Below are positions 1 to 7,315 of a DNA stretch of 64,000 nt, in pieces. The DNA comes from Macrococcoides caseolyticum (lineage in GTDB: Bacteria > Bacillota > Bacilli > Staphylococcales > Staphylococcaceae), in NCBI RefSeq assembly GCF_002902665.1, contig NZ_PPRM01000042.1, forward strand, positions 13,922 to 77,921, given 5' to 3'. The notes beneath the pieces are model-generated. The model had not been told where the DNA came from. It saw nothing but the letters and a program-made list of their open reading frames with translations, and made no database searches. Both the position numbers and the translations under genes were made by a program. The stretch's first letter is position 1. Each line of letters opens with the position of its first letter.

Positions 1-1
1 G

Positions 2-133
2 TTGGTATTGTTTTTAGAAGTTGCGAAGCGTATGCGTTTTGTTTTAACGGTACGTGGGAAATTTGCGTTTGAAATTAAAAATTGGTGGAGTCTGCCCTTT
101 TTTAAGCAAGTACAACTTCTAGAGGAATACTAA
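2..133 (+). CDS. 3' end of an unidentified protein gene (partial)
   Basis: An open frame runs from the window edge to a TAA at 131-133 and gives 43 residues ending ...FFKQVQLLEEY. The residue mix (aromatic, basic and aliphatic, with a WW pair) looks protein-like rather than random, but the piece is too short to name a family. It ends inside the first arm of the inverted repeat that controls the next gene, so the upstream gene and the ABC-F gene may share a transcript. It could also be a chance open frame, because only 43 codons are visible. Confidence 0.4.
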   Translation: MVLFLEVAKRMRFVLTVRGKFAFEIKNWWSLPFFKQVQLLEEY

Positions 134-160
134 ACATGGTTCCTCTAGCAAACTAGAGGA
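119..160 (+). promoter_or_regulatory. Translational attenuator-like leader with 6-codon peptide upstream of ABC-F gene
   Basis: Three segments share one sequence. Segment 1, CTAGAGGAA (119-127), pairs perfectly with segment 2, TTCCTCTAG (140-148). Segment 2 can instead pair with segment 3, CTAGAGGA (153-160), which contains the Shine-Dalgarno sequence of the ABC-F gene. A mini-ORF, ATG at 136 to TAG at 156, encodes MVPLAN, uses segment 1 as its own Shine-Dalgarno and runs across segment 2. A ribosome stalled on the peptide would cover segment 2 and free segment 3. This is the architecture of erm-type translational attenuators. No U-tract follows either hairpin, which argues for translational rather than transcriptional control. 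That it responds to antibiotics is inference. Confidence 0.65.
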
Positions 161-168
161 GAGTAAAA

Positions 169-1782
169 ATGAATATTTTAAACGTAGCACAAGTATCAAA
201 ATCTTTTACAGGTGATGTAATATTTGATGATATTAAATTTGAAGTAAACGATCATGATCGTATCGGTCTTATCGGAAGAAACGGTGAAGGTAAAACAACC
301 TTATTCAAACTCATTTCAGGAGAAGAGCGTCCTGATAGTGGTTTTATTAGTTTATCAAAAGATATACGAGTTGGTATTTTGAGCCAAATCCCGAAATTCC
401 CGGATGATATGGATGTTTATTCATGTTTAGCACAAACTTTTATTGATCTTGAAGTAATAGAGAAGAAAATGAAAGCATTAGAATTAAAAATGGCAAGTAC
501 CCCCGATAATCTTGAAAAGATTTTAGTTCAATATGCCAATATACAAGAGAAGTTTGAAGCACTAGGTGGTTATGAAATGGATAGTAAAATCAACTTTGTT
601 ATGCACGGTCTTAAAATTAATCCATTGGCCGGTAGACTTTGGTCTCAGCTTTCAGGTGGAGAACGTACTAAAGTTGGTTTAGCCATGTTATTACTTCAAT
701 CACCGGAATTATTACTACTGGATGAACCGACAAATCATCTGGATATCGATAGTATTGAATGGTTAACGCAATTTATTAAAAATTATAAAGGTGCTGTTAT
801 TATTATTTCTCATGACCGTTATTTTCTTGATGAGACGGTGAGTAAAATATTAGAGATAGATCAACAAGCACTGCATATTTATCACGGAAATTATTCTTAC
901 TTCATAAAAGAAAAAGAAGATAGAATCTTAAGAGAGTATGAAGAATACAAAAATCAACAGAAGAAAATTCAAAAGATGAAAGCACAGATCAAACAATTAA
1001 AAATATGGGCGAATCAAGCTGTACCACCAAATGCCGCAATGCATCGTCGCGCAAAAAGTATGGAAAAAGCTTTGGCTAGAATAGAAATAAAAAAGAAACC
1101 GATTATTGATGCTAAAACAATGCAGCTTGATATTCAAAGTGCAGACAAATCTTCTAAAGATGTGTTCACTTTAATTGATGTTGCCAAAATGTATGATGAT
1201 ATATTGTTTGAAGATGTAAATATGAAAATCAGAAGAAATGATAGGATTTCTATTGTTGGAGCCAATGGTACAGGAAAAAGTACGTTAATAAAAATGATGT
1301 TAGAGGATGTTAATCCTGATGAAGGCGAAATTATTATTGCACCTAATATTAAGATTGGTTATCTGTCACAACATCATTTTACTGAAGACAATGATACTGT
1401 TTTAGACGCGTATCGTGCTTACGCATCAGTCACTGAAGGTGAGGCTCGTAATCATCTCGCTGGCTATTTATTCTATGGTTATGACGTATTTAAAAAAGTG
1501 AAAGATTTAAGTGGGGGAGAGAAGATGCGTTTACGATGGGCACAAATTATGTCGAATGATTTTAATGTACTCATTCTCGATGAACCTACGAACCACTTAG
1601 ACATTGAATCTAAAGAAATATTAGAAGATGCTTTAGATAAATTCGAAGGAACGATTATCGCTGTTTCGCATGATAGATATTTTCTTGATAAGTTTTTTGA
1701 TGTTACTTATTGGATTGAAGATAAACATGTAAACATGTATTTAGGAAATTATAGTTATGCGAAGCAGAAAAAAGCTGAATAA
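169..1782 (+). CDS. ABC-F family ATPase, probable ribosomal protection/antibiotic resistance type
   Basis: This is a soluble protein of two tandem ABC ATPase domains with no membrane segments, the ABC-F layout; such proteins act on the ribosome. Domain 1 has Walker A GRNGEGKTT (about residues 36-44), signature LSGGE and Walker B LLLLDEPTNHLD. Domain 2 has Walker A GANGTGKST, signature LSGGE and LILDEPTNHLD, each followed by the SHDRYFLD switch. The charged interdomain linker contains PPNAAMHRRAKSMEKALARI. At 537 residues it is shorter than housekeeping Uup/YdiF types and close to ExpZ- or Vga-like proteins. Shine-Dalgarno AGAGGAGA precedes ATG 169. The attenuator-like leader just upstream supports a resistance role, but the antibiotic spectrum cannot be read from sequence. 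The next gene overlaps its 3' end. Confidence 0.85.
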   Translation: MNILNVAQVSKSFTGDVIFDDIKFEVNDHDRIGLIGRNGEGKTTLFKLISGEERPDSGFISLSKDIRVGILSQIPKFPDDMDVYSCLAQTFIDLEVIEKKMKALELKMASTPDNLEKILVQYANIQEKFEALGGYEMDSKINFVMHGLKINPLAGRLWSQLSGGERTKVGLAMLLLQSPELLLLDEPTNHLDIDSIEWLTQFIKNYKGAVIIISHDRYFLDETVSKILEIDQQALHIYHGNYSYFIKEKEDRILREYEEYKNQQKKIQKMKAQIKQLKIWANQAVPPNAAMHRRAKSMEKALARIEIKKKPIIDAKTMQLDIQSADKSSKDVFTLIDVAKMYDDILFEDVNMKIRRNDRISIVGANGTGKSTLIKMMLEDVNPDEGEIIIAPNIKIGYLSQHHFTEDNDTVLDAYRAYASVTEGEARNHLAGYLFYGYDVFKKVKDLSGGEKMRLRWAQIMSNDFNVLILDEPTNHLDIESKEILEDALDKFEGTIIAVSHDRYFLDKFFDVTYWIEDKHVNMYLGNYSYAKQKKAE

Positions 1783-2206
1783 ACGTAAAGTGGATGAGGT
1801 AAGTGAATGGCTGGATGATGTTTCTGTCAAAAATACAATAATCTCAGTAATTCTGTACGACGATCAATTTTATATCGTTGATGGTCATACACGTTGTTTC
1901 GTTGCTTTCCAAAAAGGGGTTATAGATATACCGGTTGAAATTTATGATATTGATAATACATCAGTAGATATGCAATTATATCTGGATTGTATAAAGCGGT
2001 GTGAACAAGAAAATATTTATCATATTAATGATCTATCCCATCGCATTCTAGGAGAAGCAGAGTTTGAAAAACTATGGATTGAGAGATGTCAAAGTCATAT
2101 GGAAGATATACAGGATACGCTTGATGCTGATTTTGCTTATCGTGAGCATTTGAACCACAAAGTAACCTATACTCACGAAGAAGTCATGAAATATTTCAAA
2201 TTGTAA
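1757..2206 (+). CDS. ParB/sulfiredoxin-fold-like small protein
   Basis: The 149-residue protein has a short basic N-terminus (MRSRKKLNKRK) and then a segment with VDGHTR (about residues 42-47). This resembles the DGHxR motif of ParB-type and ParB-like nuclease folds. The acidic C-terminal half has no motif I recognise and there is no HTH or membrane segment. It begins inside the end of the ABC-F gene (26-nt overlap) with AGGAA ahead of ATG 1757, so it is probably translationally coupled to it. It is too small to be a plasmid-partition ParB. A link with the ABC-F function is inferred only from the overlap. Confidence 0.55.
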   Translation: MRSRKKLNKRKVDEVSEWLDDVSVKNTIISVILYDDQFYIVDGHTRCFVAFQKGVIDIPVEIYDIDNTSVDMQLYLDCIKRCEQENIYHINDLSHRILGEAEFEKLWIERCQSHMEDIQDTLDADFAYREHLNHKVTYTHEEVMKYFKL

Positions 2207-2290
2207 TCCTACACCAATCTGTTATAATAAATGTATAACAGATCGGTTTTATTTTTGTCTTTAAATCTGTTCTATACTTTGTATAACAGA
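2201..2290 (+). promoter_or_regulatory. Promoter with two identical-spacing operators for the GntR operon
   Basis: A promoter candidate has TTGTAA (2201-2206), a 16-nt spacer and TATAAT (2223-2228). Two inverted repeats follow. The first is ATCTGTTATA (2217-2226) with TATAACAGAT (2234-2243), a perfect 10-bp repeat over the -10 box. The second is TCTGTT...AACAGA at 2266-2290, with inner TATA on both sides. Both TCTGTT-to-AACAGA sites span 25 bp. Paired sites of equal geometry just ahead of a GntR gene suggest autoregulation. Confidence 0.7.
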
Positions 2291-2301
2291 GAGGTGGTTT
2301 A

Positions 2302-2670
2302 ATGTATATAGAGATTGATGAAACGAGTAATGTACCGGTATATTTACAGCTTGCCAATCAAATGATTCATCATATTGCAGAAGGAAATGTCGTACCTTAT
2401 GATCCATTACCTTCTGGTCGTGCATTTGCGAAGAGTCTTCAGATTAATATGCATACGGTGAACAAAGCCTATCATTATCTGGAGGAGAAACAATTGATTC
2501 TTGTGCAGCCGAAGTCCGGAGCGATAATTCATCCTGATGCTTTAAAGGCTGCGACAAAAGTTGAACGGGAAGATTTAATAAGTCGTTTGAAACCGATTAT
2601 TGATGAAGCAAAGTGCAAACAATTGGATGTAGCTGATTTACTGAAATTAATTGAAAAGGGAGAGGGTTAA
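2302..2670 (+). CDS. GntR family transcriptional regulator, YtrA-like
   Basis: The 122-residue protein has an N-terminal winged helix (NVPVYLQLANQMIHHIAEG..., PLPSGRAFAKSLQINMHTVNKAYHYLEEKQLI, about residues 11-70) followed by only a short helical tail. That is the YtrA-subfamily layout, in which the effector domain is reduced to a dimerisation tail. AGAGAGGTGG precedes ATG 2302. The stop overlaps the start of the downstream membrane-protein gene (TAATG), so the two are one operon. Family members usually repress their own operon, and the two operator-like repeats upstream fit that. Confidence 0.85.
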   Translation: MYIEIDETSNVPVYLQLANQMIHHIAEGNVVPYDPLPSGRAFAKSLQINMHTVNKAYHYLEEKQLILVQPKSGAIIHPDALKAATKVEREDLISRLKPIIDEAKCKQLDVADLLKLIEKGEG

Positions 2671-3770
2671 TGATGGAAGGTTTATTACTTAGCGGCTTAT
2701 TATTTTTAACCGGCTTATTATTCTTATTGAATGGTCGTTTCGTTCGTCGTAATATAATATTTAGTGTCTTTGTGCCTGAGAGTGAAACAGATAATGGGGC
2801 AATTGTATCGGTAAAGGCGCAATACAGAAAACAAATTTTAATGTTAGCCATTGCTGTAGCACTATTATTTATAGTAATTTATTTATTTGCCAGTCATTCT
2901 GTAGCTTTATTAAGCTTTGTTATATTGCTGCACGTTTTAATTATCGGTGCAATTATTATCTATAAAAGTGCTCATGATCATTTGAAAGCCGTAAAGTTAA
3001 GCGAAGAGTGGATGAAAGATATTAAAGTAGTTAAAGCCACAGATACACGTTTAATGACAGAAAGTACACCACTTCCGAATGTTCTATATGTAATGCAGCT
3101 GATTGCATTTATTGCTGCATTTATATTTGTTGCATTAAATTATGATAATATACCCGAAACAATTGCTACCCATTGGAATTTTGAGGGTGTAGCTGATGAT
3201 TTCAGTCAAAAGAATTTCTTCAGCGTGTTTTCTCCAGGCTTACTTGGATTAGCCATATTATTATCACTTTGGGCAAGTTCAAAGGGGACAAGCTTTTTCA
3301 ATACGACTGTAAATCCTGCTGTCAAAGATGCTTCTATCAATTTTATAAAAAATTCTAAGCTGATTAACAGTATGATGATTCACCTTATTTCATTTACGAT
3401 GACCTTATTATTTATATTAATCTTTATTCGACCTGCAGTGTATAATGATAATTATTTGCCGAATGGTATCATGATGATGCTGATTGGAATGCTGCTTTTA
3501 ATTACAGTGGCTTGTATCTATTTACAAATTTCTGAAGATAAGAAGTATCGTCAAGCCATAGCCACTTCAGACAAAGCGCCATATTACAATGAGGAACATT
3601 ATATCTTTGGACTATTCTACTATAATCCTGATGATCTGAATGTCTGGGTACCTAAGCTTTCAGAAATGGGGATGACATTAAATATGGCAAGACCGATGTC
3701 TTGGTTTATATCGTTTATTTTACTTGGATTACCGATTGCTATACTAATTGTAATTACAATTTTCTCATAA
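2670..3770 (+). CDS. DUF1648/DUF5808-type integral membrane protein
   Basis: The 366-residue protein has about seven hydrophobic segments. It contains the DUF1648 signature IPETIATHWNFEGVADDFSQK (about residues 161-181) and, near the C-terminus, a segment with YYNPDDLNVWVPK that resembles DUF5808. DUF1648 proteins are often encoded beside YtrA-type GntR regulators and are suspected to sense or respond to cell-envelope stress; their biochemical role is unknown. ATG 2670 overlaps the stop of the GntR gene and has GGGAGAGGG upstream, indicating coupled translation. Confidence 0.8.
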   Translation: MMEGLLLSGLLFLTGLLFLLNGRFVRRNIIFSVFVPESETDNGAIVSVKAQYRKQILMLAIAVALLFIVIYLFASHSVALLSFVILLHVLIIGAIIIYKSAHDHLKAVKLSEEWMKDIKVVKATDTRLMTESTPLPNVLYVMQLIAFIAAFIFVALNYDNIPETIATHWNFEGVADDFSQKNFFSVFSPGLLGLAILLSLWASSKGTSFFNTTVNPAVKDASINFIKNSKLINSMMIHLISFTMTLLFILIFIRPAVYNDNYLPNGIMMMLIGMLLLITVACIYLQISEDKKYRQAIATSDKAPYYNEEHYIFGLFYYNPDDLNVWVPKLSEMGMTLNMARPMSWFISFILLGLPIAILIVITIFS

Positions 3771-3779
3771 TGCTTTAAT

Positions 3780-3838
3780 ATGAAGTTAACTTCATTTTTA
3801 CGGATGTTTCGTTAGATTTGAAGTTAACTTCATTTTTT
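3780..3838. repeat. Two copies of palindrome TGAAGTTAACTTCA, each followed by T-tract
   Basis: The 14-bp palindrome TGAAGTTAACTTCA occurs at 3781-3794 and 3819-3832, 38 bp centre to centre. Each copy is followed by five or six T. As RNA each gives a stem of five or six pairs with a UUAA loop and a U-tract, so they could be weak tandem terminators for the DUF1648 operon. As DNA they could be a paired operator for the GNAT gene that starts at 3899. Sequence alone does not decide. Confidence 0.5.
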
Positions 3839-3898
3839 ATTTATTCTGTTTTCTATTATTATAAAAATATAACAATTAAATCATTAGGAGAGATGCTT

Positions 3899-4429
3899 AT
3901 GATTTCATATGAACAATTACAATACAAAGACGTTAATCAATTAAAAGACTACTTTAAACATGTTATTTCACATACATTTTTAAACAATGGCGTTGATGAT
4001 GATGAAGACCTTAATAATGAAATTAATAAAAAGATGACTTATATCAATCGTTATTTTAATGGTTCAGATGATATGTTTATGGTCGCTAAGGATGGCGACG
4101 TTGTTGTTGGAATCATTGGGTTCTATACACCTAATCAAATGATCCAGGAGCTTGTCGGAGATAAAGTTGATGGATTAAAAGAGATGGGGACATTATACAT
4201 ACATCCTGATTATCAGAGTAGAGGAATAGGTAGTCAACTTATCGCGCTTTTGACACAGTTTATGAAAGGGCAGGGTGTCGATTCGTACTGCTTTGACTGT
4301 GGTTATAAGAAAGCGATGGCCACGTGGACGCGTAAATTTGGTCAACCTACATATTTCTTTAAAGATTACTGGGACGTAGGAGATCATTATGCTGTTTGGG
4401 TTGTGGATATCAAGGAGACGTTTTTATGA
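3899..4429 (+). CDS. GNAT family N-acetyltransferase
   Basis: The 176-residue protein has the acetyl-CoA-binding motif A of GNAT enzymes: MGTLYIHPDYQSRGIGSQLI (beta4, then the R/Q-x-x-G-x-G/A loop RGIGS), followed by a C-terminal CFDCGYKKAMATWTRKFG helix region. The substrate is not predictable. ATG 3899 was chosen because AGGAG at 3886-3890 lies 8 nt upstream; the in-frame ATG at 3893 is too close and the ATG at 3818 lies in the palindrome region. Its stop overlaps the natural ATG of the next acetyltransferase gene (ATGA), so the two GNAT genes form a coupled pair. Confidence 0.8.
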   Translation: MISYEQLQYKDVNQLKDYFKHVISHTFLNNGVDDDEDLNNEINKKMTYINRYFNGSDDMFMVAKDGDVVVGIIGFYTPNQMIQELVGDKVDGLKEMGTLYIHPDYQSRGIGSQLIALLTQFMKGQGVDSYCFDCGYKKAMATWTRKFGQPTYFFKDYWDVGDHYAVWVVDIKETFL

Positions 4430-4862
4430 TTCAATCTTTAAGGTTAGAAAAGTAGAGACTGTAACCAACCTTGCTTTAAGACTATGGCTGGATAATGTAT
4501 ATGAAGATTCAATAGATGAATTTAAGTCTTTAATCCATCATGATAATCAACGTGTATTTCTGTATCATGACAATCATCTGGATGTAGGCTTTGCACATGT
4601 CAGTTTGCGTGTTGATTATGTTGAGGGGACAGAAACAAGTCCTGTAAGTTTTCTTGAAGGTATTTTTATCTTACCTGAATATAGAAATCGTGGAATAGCA
4701 CGAGCACTTATTACAGCTTGTGAACAGTTTGCTAAAGAGAATGGATGTACTGAATTTGCTAGCGATTGTGAGTTAACAAATATAGATAGTATTTTAATGC
4801 ATGAAAAATTAGGATCTGAAGAAACAAATAGAATCGTGTGTTTTAAAAAGAAAATAGAGTGA
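4426..4862 (+). pseudogene. AAC(6')-like aminoglycoside acetyltransferase, frameshifted near its start
   Basis: The residues LALRLW, then DYVEGTETSPVSFLEGIFILPEYRNRGIARALI and the tail NRIVCFKKK match the aminoglycoside 6'-N-acetyltransferase branch of GNAT enzymes. These are about 145 residues long and start MI. Here ATG 4426 overlaps the previous stop (ATGA) and has AAGGAG upstream, but that frame ends at TAG 4453-4455 after nine codons. The conserved body is in another frame. From 4426 to the conserved Trp codon at 4485 is 59 nt, one short of 20 codons, so a single-base deletion explains it. No ATG with a ribosome site opens the body frame. It is either a recent inactivation or a sequencing error. 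Confidence 0.7.
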
Positions 4863-4951
4863 TTTATATGTTTATTACATGTGTTCCGGATGTGGGGTTG
4901 TATTCCATATTTGCCGTTTATTTATTTTTGTTTTAATATCTCTAAAAACAA

Positions 4952-5000
4952 GAACATACGTTCTATTTTTATTGAAATAGAACGTATGTTCTGGTATGAT
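4952..5000 (+). promoter_or_regulatory. SOS promoter with two LexA boxes
   Basis: Two perfect Gram-positive LexA-type GAAC-N4-GTTC sites are present: GAACATACGTTC (4952-4963) and GAACGTATGTTC (4980-4991). The whole stretch also forms a longer inverted repeat. TTGAAA (4972-4977), a 17-nt spacer and TATGAT (4995-5000) make a good sigma-A promoter, with the second box inside the spacer and the first upstream of -35. LexA should repress it until DNA damage. Confidence 0.9.
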
Positions 5001-5036
5001 AAATATATCATCAAAGATTATAAGAGGGTGCTTAAT

Positions 5037-6306
5037 ATGTATGATTACAGTCTATGCGAGAAAAGAAATGTACTCTGTATTGACCAGAAGAGTTTCTTTG
5101 CGAGTGTTTCTTGCATCATGAAAGGACTTGATCCTATAACAACAAAGCTCACTGTTGTCGCTGATACGAAACGTCAGGGGTCGGTTGTACTTGCTGCTAC
5201 ACCACCGCTGAAAGCGATGGGGATTAAGACCGGTTCACGTTTATTTGAAATACCTCATCGTTCTAATATTTATATTATCAATCCATCGATGAACACTTAC
5301 CTGAAAGTTGCAAGTCAAATTGCTGAGATTTCACTGCAATATGTTGCACCGGAGGATTACCATCAATATAGTATCGATGAATTCTTTATGGATGTTACAA
5401 AGAGTTACAAATTATATGCAGAAACTCCTTATGAATTGGCTTTAAAGATTAAGAATGAAATTTATGATAAGACGCAAATTCAGTGTGCCGTGGGAATAGG
5501 GGATAATGTCTTACTCAGCAAGATTGCATTGGATATGGAGTCAAAGAAACAACCGGACGGTATTGCTGATTGCTGAGTGGCATTACGAAGATGTACCGGC
5601 AAAGATGTGGTCGATTGAGCCGTTAAGTAAGTTCTGGGGAATTAATCGTCGCACCGAGAAGAAACTCAATCAAAAGGGGATATTTACGATTGGGCAGCTT
5701 GCTAATTATCCGCATCATTATTTAAAGCGCGATTTCGGTATTATCGGAGTAGATCTGCATTTACATGCGAATGGCATCGATTCAAGTTTAATTCGAGAGA
5801 AACATCATATTTATAAACCCTCTATTAATAAAAGTCAGATTTTAATGCGTGATTACCGTTTCGATGAACTGCGAGCTGTCGTGTTAGAACATGTTGAAGA
5901 AGTAACATTCAGACTACGTGCTGACAATATGATTGCACGTACGATTTCTTTTACTGTTGGCTATAGTGATGAAGGGAAAGCAAATAAAAGTTACACATTA
6001 TCTGAAGGGACGAATTTAACTGCTGATATCTTTCAGGTTGTATGGGGATTTATGATGCAGTTATGTGATCAGAAGCGTATGTATCGTACAGTAAATATTT
6101 CACTTACGAACTTTATTCGTGAGGAAGATCGTCAGTTATCGCTCTTTGTTGATGAGTTTGAACGTGAGAAACAAGAGAGACTGGAAAAGACGGTAGACCA
6201 GCTAAAGATACGTTTCGGGAAGAATAGCATCTTGCGTGCAGTATCTTATACAGAGCAAGGCACGGCGATGAAGCGCAATGGTCTTATCGCTGGTCATAAG
6301 GCATAG
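5037..6306 (+). pseudogene. SOS-controlled Y-family DNA polymerase (UvrX/UmuC-like), broken by 7-bp duplication
   Basis: The first part (ATG 5037, GAGGG upstream) carries the Y-family start CIDQKSFFASV and the catalytic YSIDEFFMDV. It stops at TGA 5574-5576. The second part continues in another frame with AEWHYEDVPAKMW, the helix-hairpin-helix region (GINRRTEKKLNQKGIFTIGQLA) and the little-finger domain to 6306. At the junction ATTGCTG occurs twice in tandem (5562-5568, 5569-5575). Removing one copy restores one frame of 420 codons, near the usual length for UvrX-type polymerases. As read, the gene encodes a truncated palm fragment. Translesion synthesis during the SOS response is the family role. 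Confidence 0.85.
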
Positions 6307-6396
6307 TAGTAATTATAACTATCTAAAATAGCATGATAAAAGGTTATATCAAATCAATAAAATATATAGTATAGATATTTAATAAAATTTGTTAAG

Positions 6397-6425
6397 TTTA
6401 CATTTTACTATATTGAATGTACAAT
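6397..6425 (+). promoter_or_regulatory. Sigma-A promoter for small ORF
   Basis: TTTACA (6397-6402), a 17-nt spacer and TACAAT (6420-6425) lie 25 nt ahead of the small gene at 6450. The rest of the 143-bp gap after the polymerase gene is AT-rich, and I see no terminator in it. Confidence 0.5.
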
Positions 6426-6449
6426 ATTTATACATAGTATACAGAGAGG

Positions 6450-6647
6450 ATGATGTATATGAAATTAGTTAAATATAGTGAACTTACAAAAAATGCACTA
6501 GATAAAAGAGAAAAAGTTATATTAGCTATGAAAGAAGTAGATAAAAACTTTGATATTGGACAAAGAAACTATGATGCTAAACGTATCGATGGTAAAAAAG
6601 AACAATTGAAACGTATGAAAGAAAAAGAGTATGCATTACACTATTAG
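6450..6647 (+). CDS. Small charged hypothetical protein
   Basis: The 65-residue protein is highly charged and Lys-rich (MKLVKYSELTKNALDKREKVI...KKEQLKRMKEKEYALHY), is predicted helical, and has no membrane segment or cysteine. Shine-Dalgarno GAGAGG at about 6443-6448 favours the in-frame ATG at 6459 over 6450, which is very close to it. A promoter lies just upstream. I do not recognise the family. It may be a real small protein or the remnant of a longer gene, since AT-rich non-coding sequence follows. Confidence 0.45.
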   Translation: MMYMKLVKYSELTKNALDKREKVILAMKEVDKNFDIGQRNYDAKRIDGKKEQLKRMKEKEYALHY

Positions 6648-6805
6648 ACAAGCTAAATTAGATTTAGAAAGAATTGAAAGCTGTCAACCTTTAACCTAGG
6701 AAGAATTAAATTGAATAATCAAAAATACGTCTTTCTGGAATTATTCATCCATCAAACGTATAATAGACATAAATTGTTAATATATATCAATATGAGGTGC
6801 ATACA

Positions 6806-7105
6806 ATGAAAGAAGATGTAATCCGTTATGAGAAAGTATTAAATGAAACAAGTGAAATTGTTGAAAAGATGAATGCGTTATTAGATCAATTGGAAGCAAA
6901 TAGCACAGATTATAATGCCTTAAAAGACTATTATGGTAGCGAAGAGTATATGCGTGATGTAGATTTATCAAATGAATCTGATACGTATCAGGATATCCCG
7001 ACTGGTGTATTATCAGAAGACGGTGTATATAACTTAATTGCTGAACAATATGCTTTAAATATAAGAATGCTGGAAATTGCGACACAGCAATTGAAGACGC
7101 ATTAA
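6806..7105 (+). CDS. DUF4298 domain protein
   Basis: The 99-residue, acidic, mostly helical protein has the DUF4298 pattern: N-terminal helix RYEKVLNETSEIVEKMNALL, then LKDYYGSEEYMRD, and the conserved TGVLSEDGVYNLI. Its function is unknown. ATG 6806 has GAGGTG six nt upstream; an in-frame GTG at 6797 lies inside that ribosome site and is unlikely. A TATAAT sequence near 6760 could be its promoter. Confidence 0.75.
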   Translation: MKEDVIRYEKVLNETSEIVEKMNALLDQLEANSTDYNALKDYYGSEEYMRDVDLSNESDTYQDIPTGVLSEDGVYNLIAEQYALNIRMLEIATQQLKTH

Positions 7106-7147
7106 TATAAATCTATTTTATTTGTTTTGTAGCAACCAAAAATATGG

Positions 7148-7281
7148 TATAATTACAGCAACCTAAGATAACGAGGTAAAAGGTCATGGTAATTCTATAA
7201 ATCCAAATGATGATATTGAATACAATATGATAATTTGTGATGACAGGATTACTATGTCCTTTTTTAATATCATCATTTGGA
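7148..7281 (+). promoter_or_regulatory. Attenuator-like leader with 4-codon peptide upstream of Vga-type ABC-F gene
   Basis: An extended -10 (TGG then TATAAT at 7148-7153) starts a leader. GAGGT (7173-7177) precedes a mini-ORF, ATG 7186 to TAA 7200, encoding MVIL. Just after it TCCAAATGATGATATT (7202-7217) pairs perfectly over 16 bp with its complement at 7266-7281, with a few further pairs inside. A weak AGGA/TCCT hairpin directly precedes six T (7260-7265), so it could act as an intrinsic terminator competing with the long stem. Ribosome stalling on the leader would change which structure forms. Leaders of this kind control vga, lsa, msr and vmlR genes elsewhere. The exact switching scheme is inference. 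Confidence 0.65.
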
Positions 7282-7315
7282 CTTTCATATATTAAAAGAT
7301 GAAAGGAAGAATGAC

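Noticed and set aside
2597-2851. Minus-strand open frame opposite the GntR/DUF1648 junction, and many similar antisense frames
   Set aside because: Low-complexity mirror frames of real genes with no ribosome sites, wrong residue usage and no motifs.
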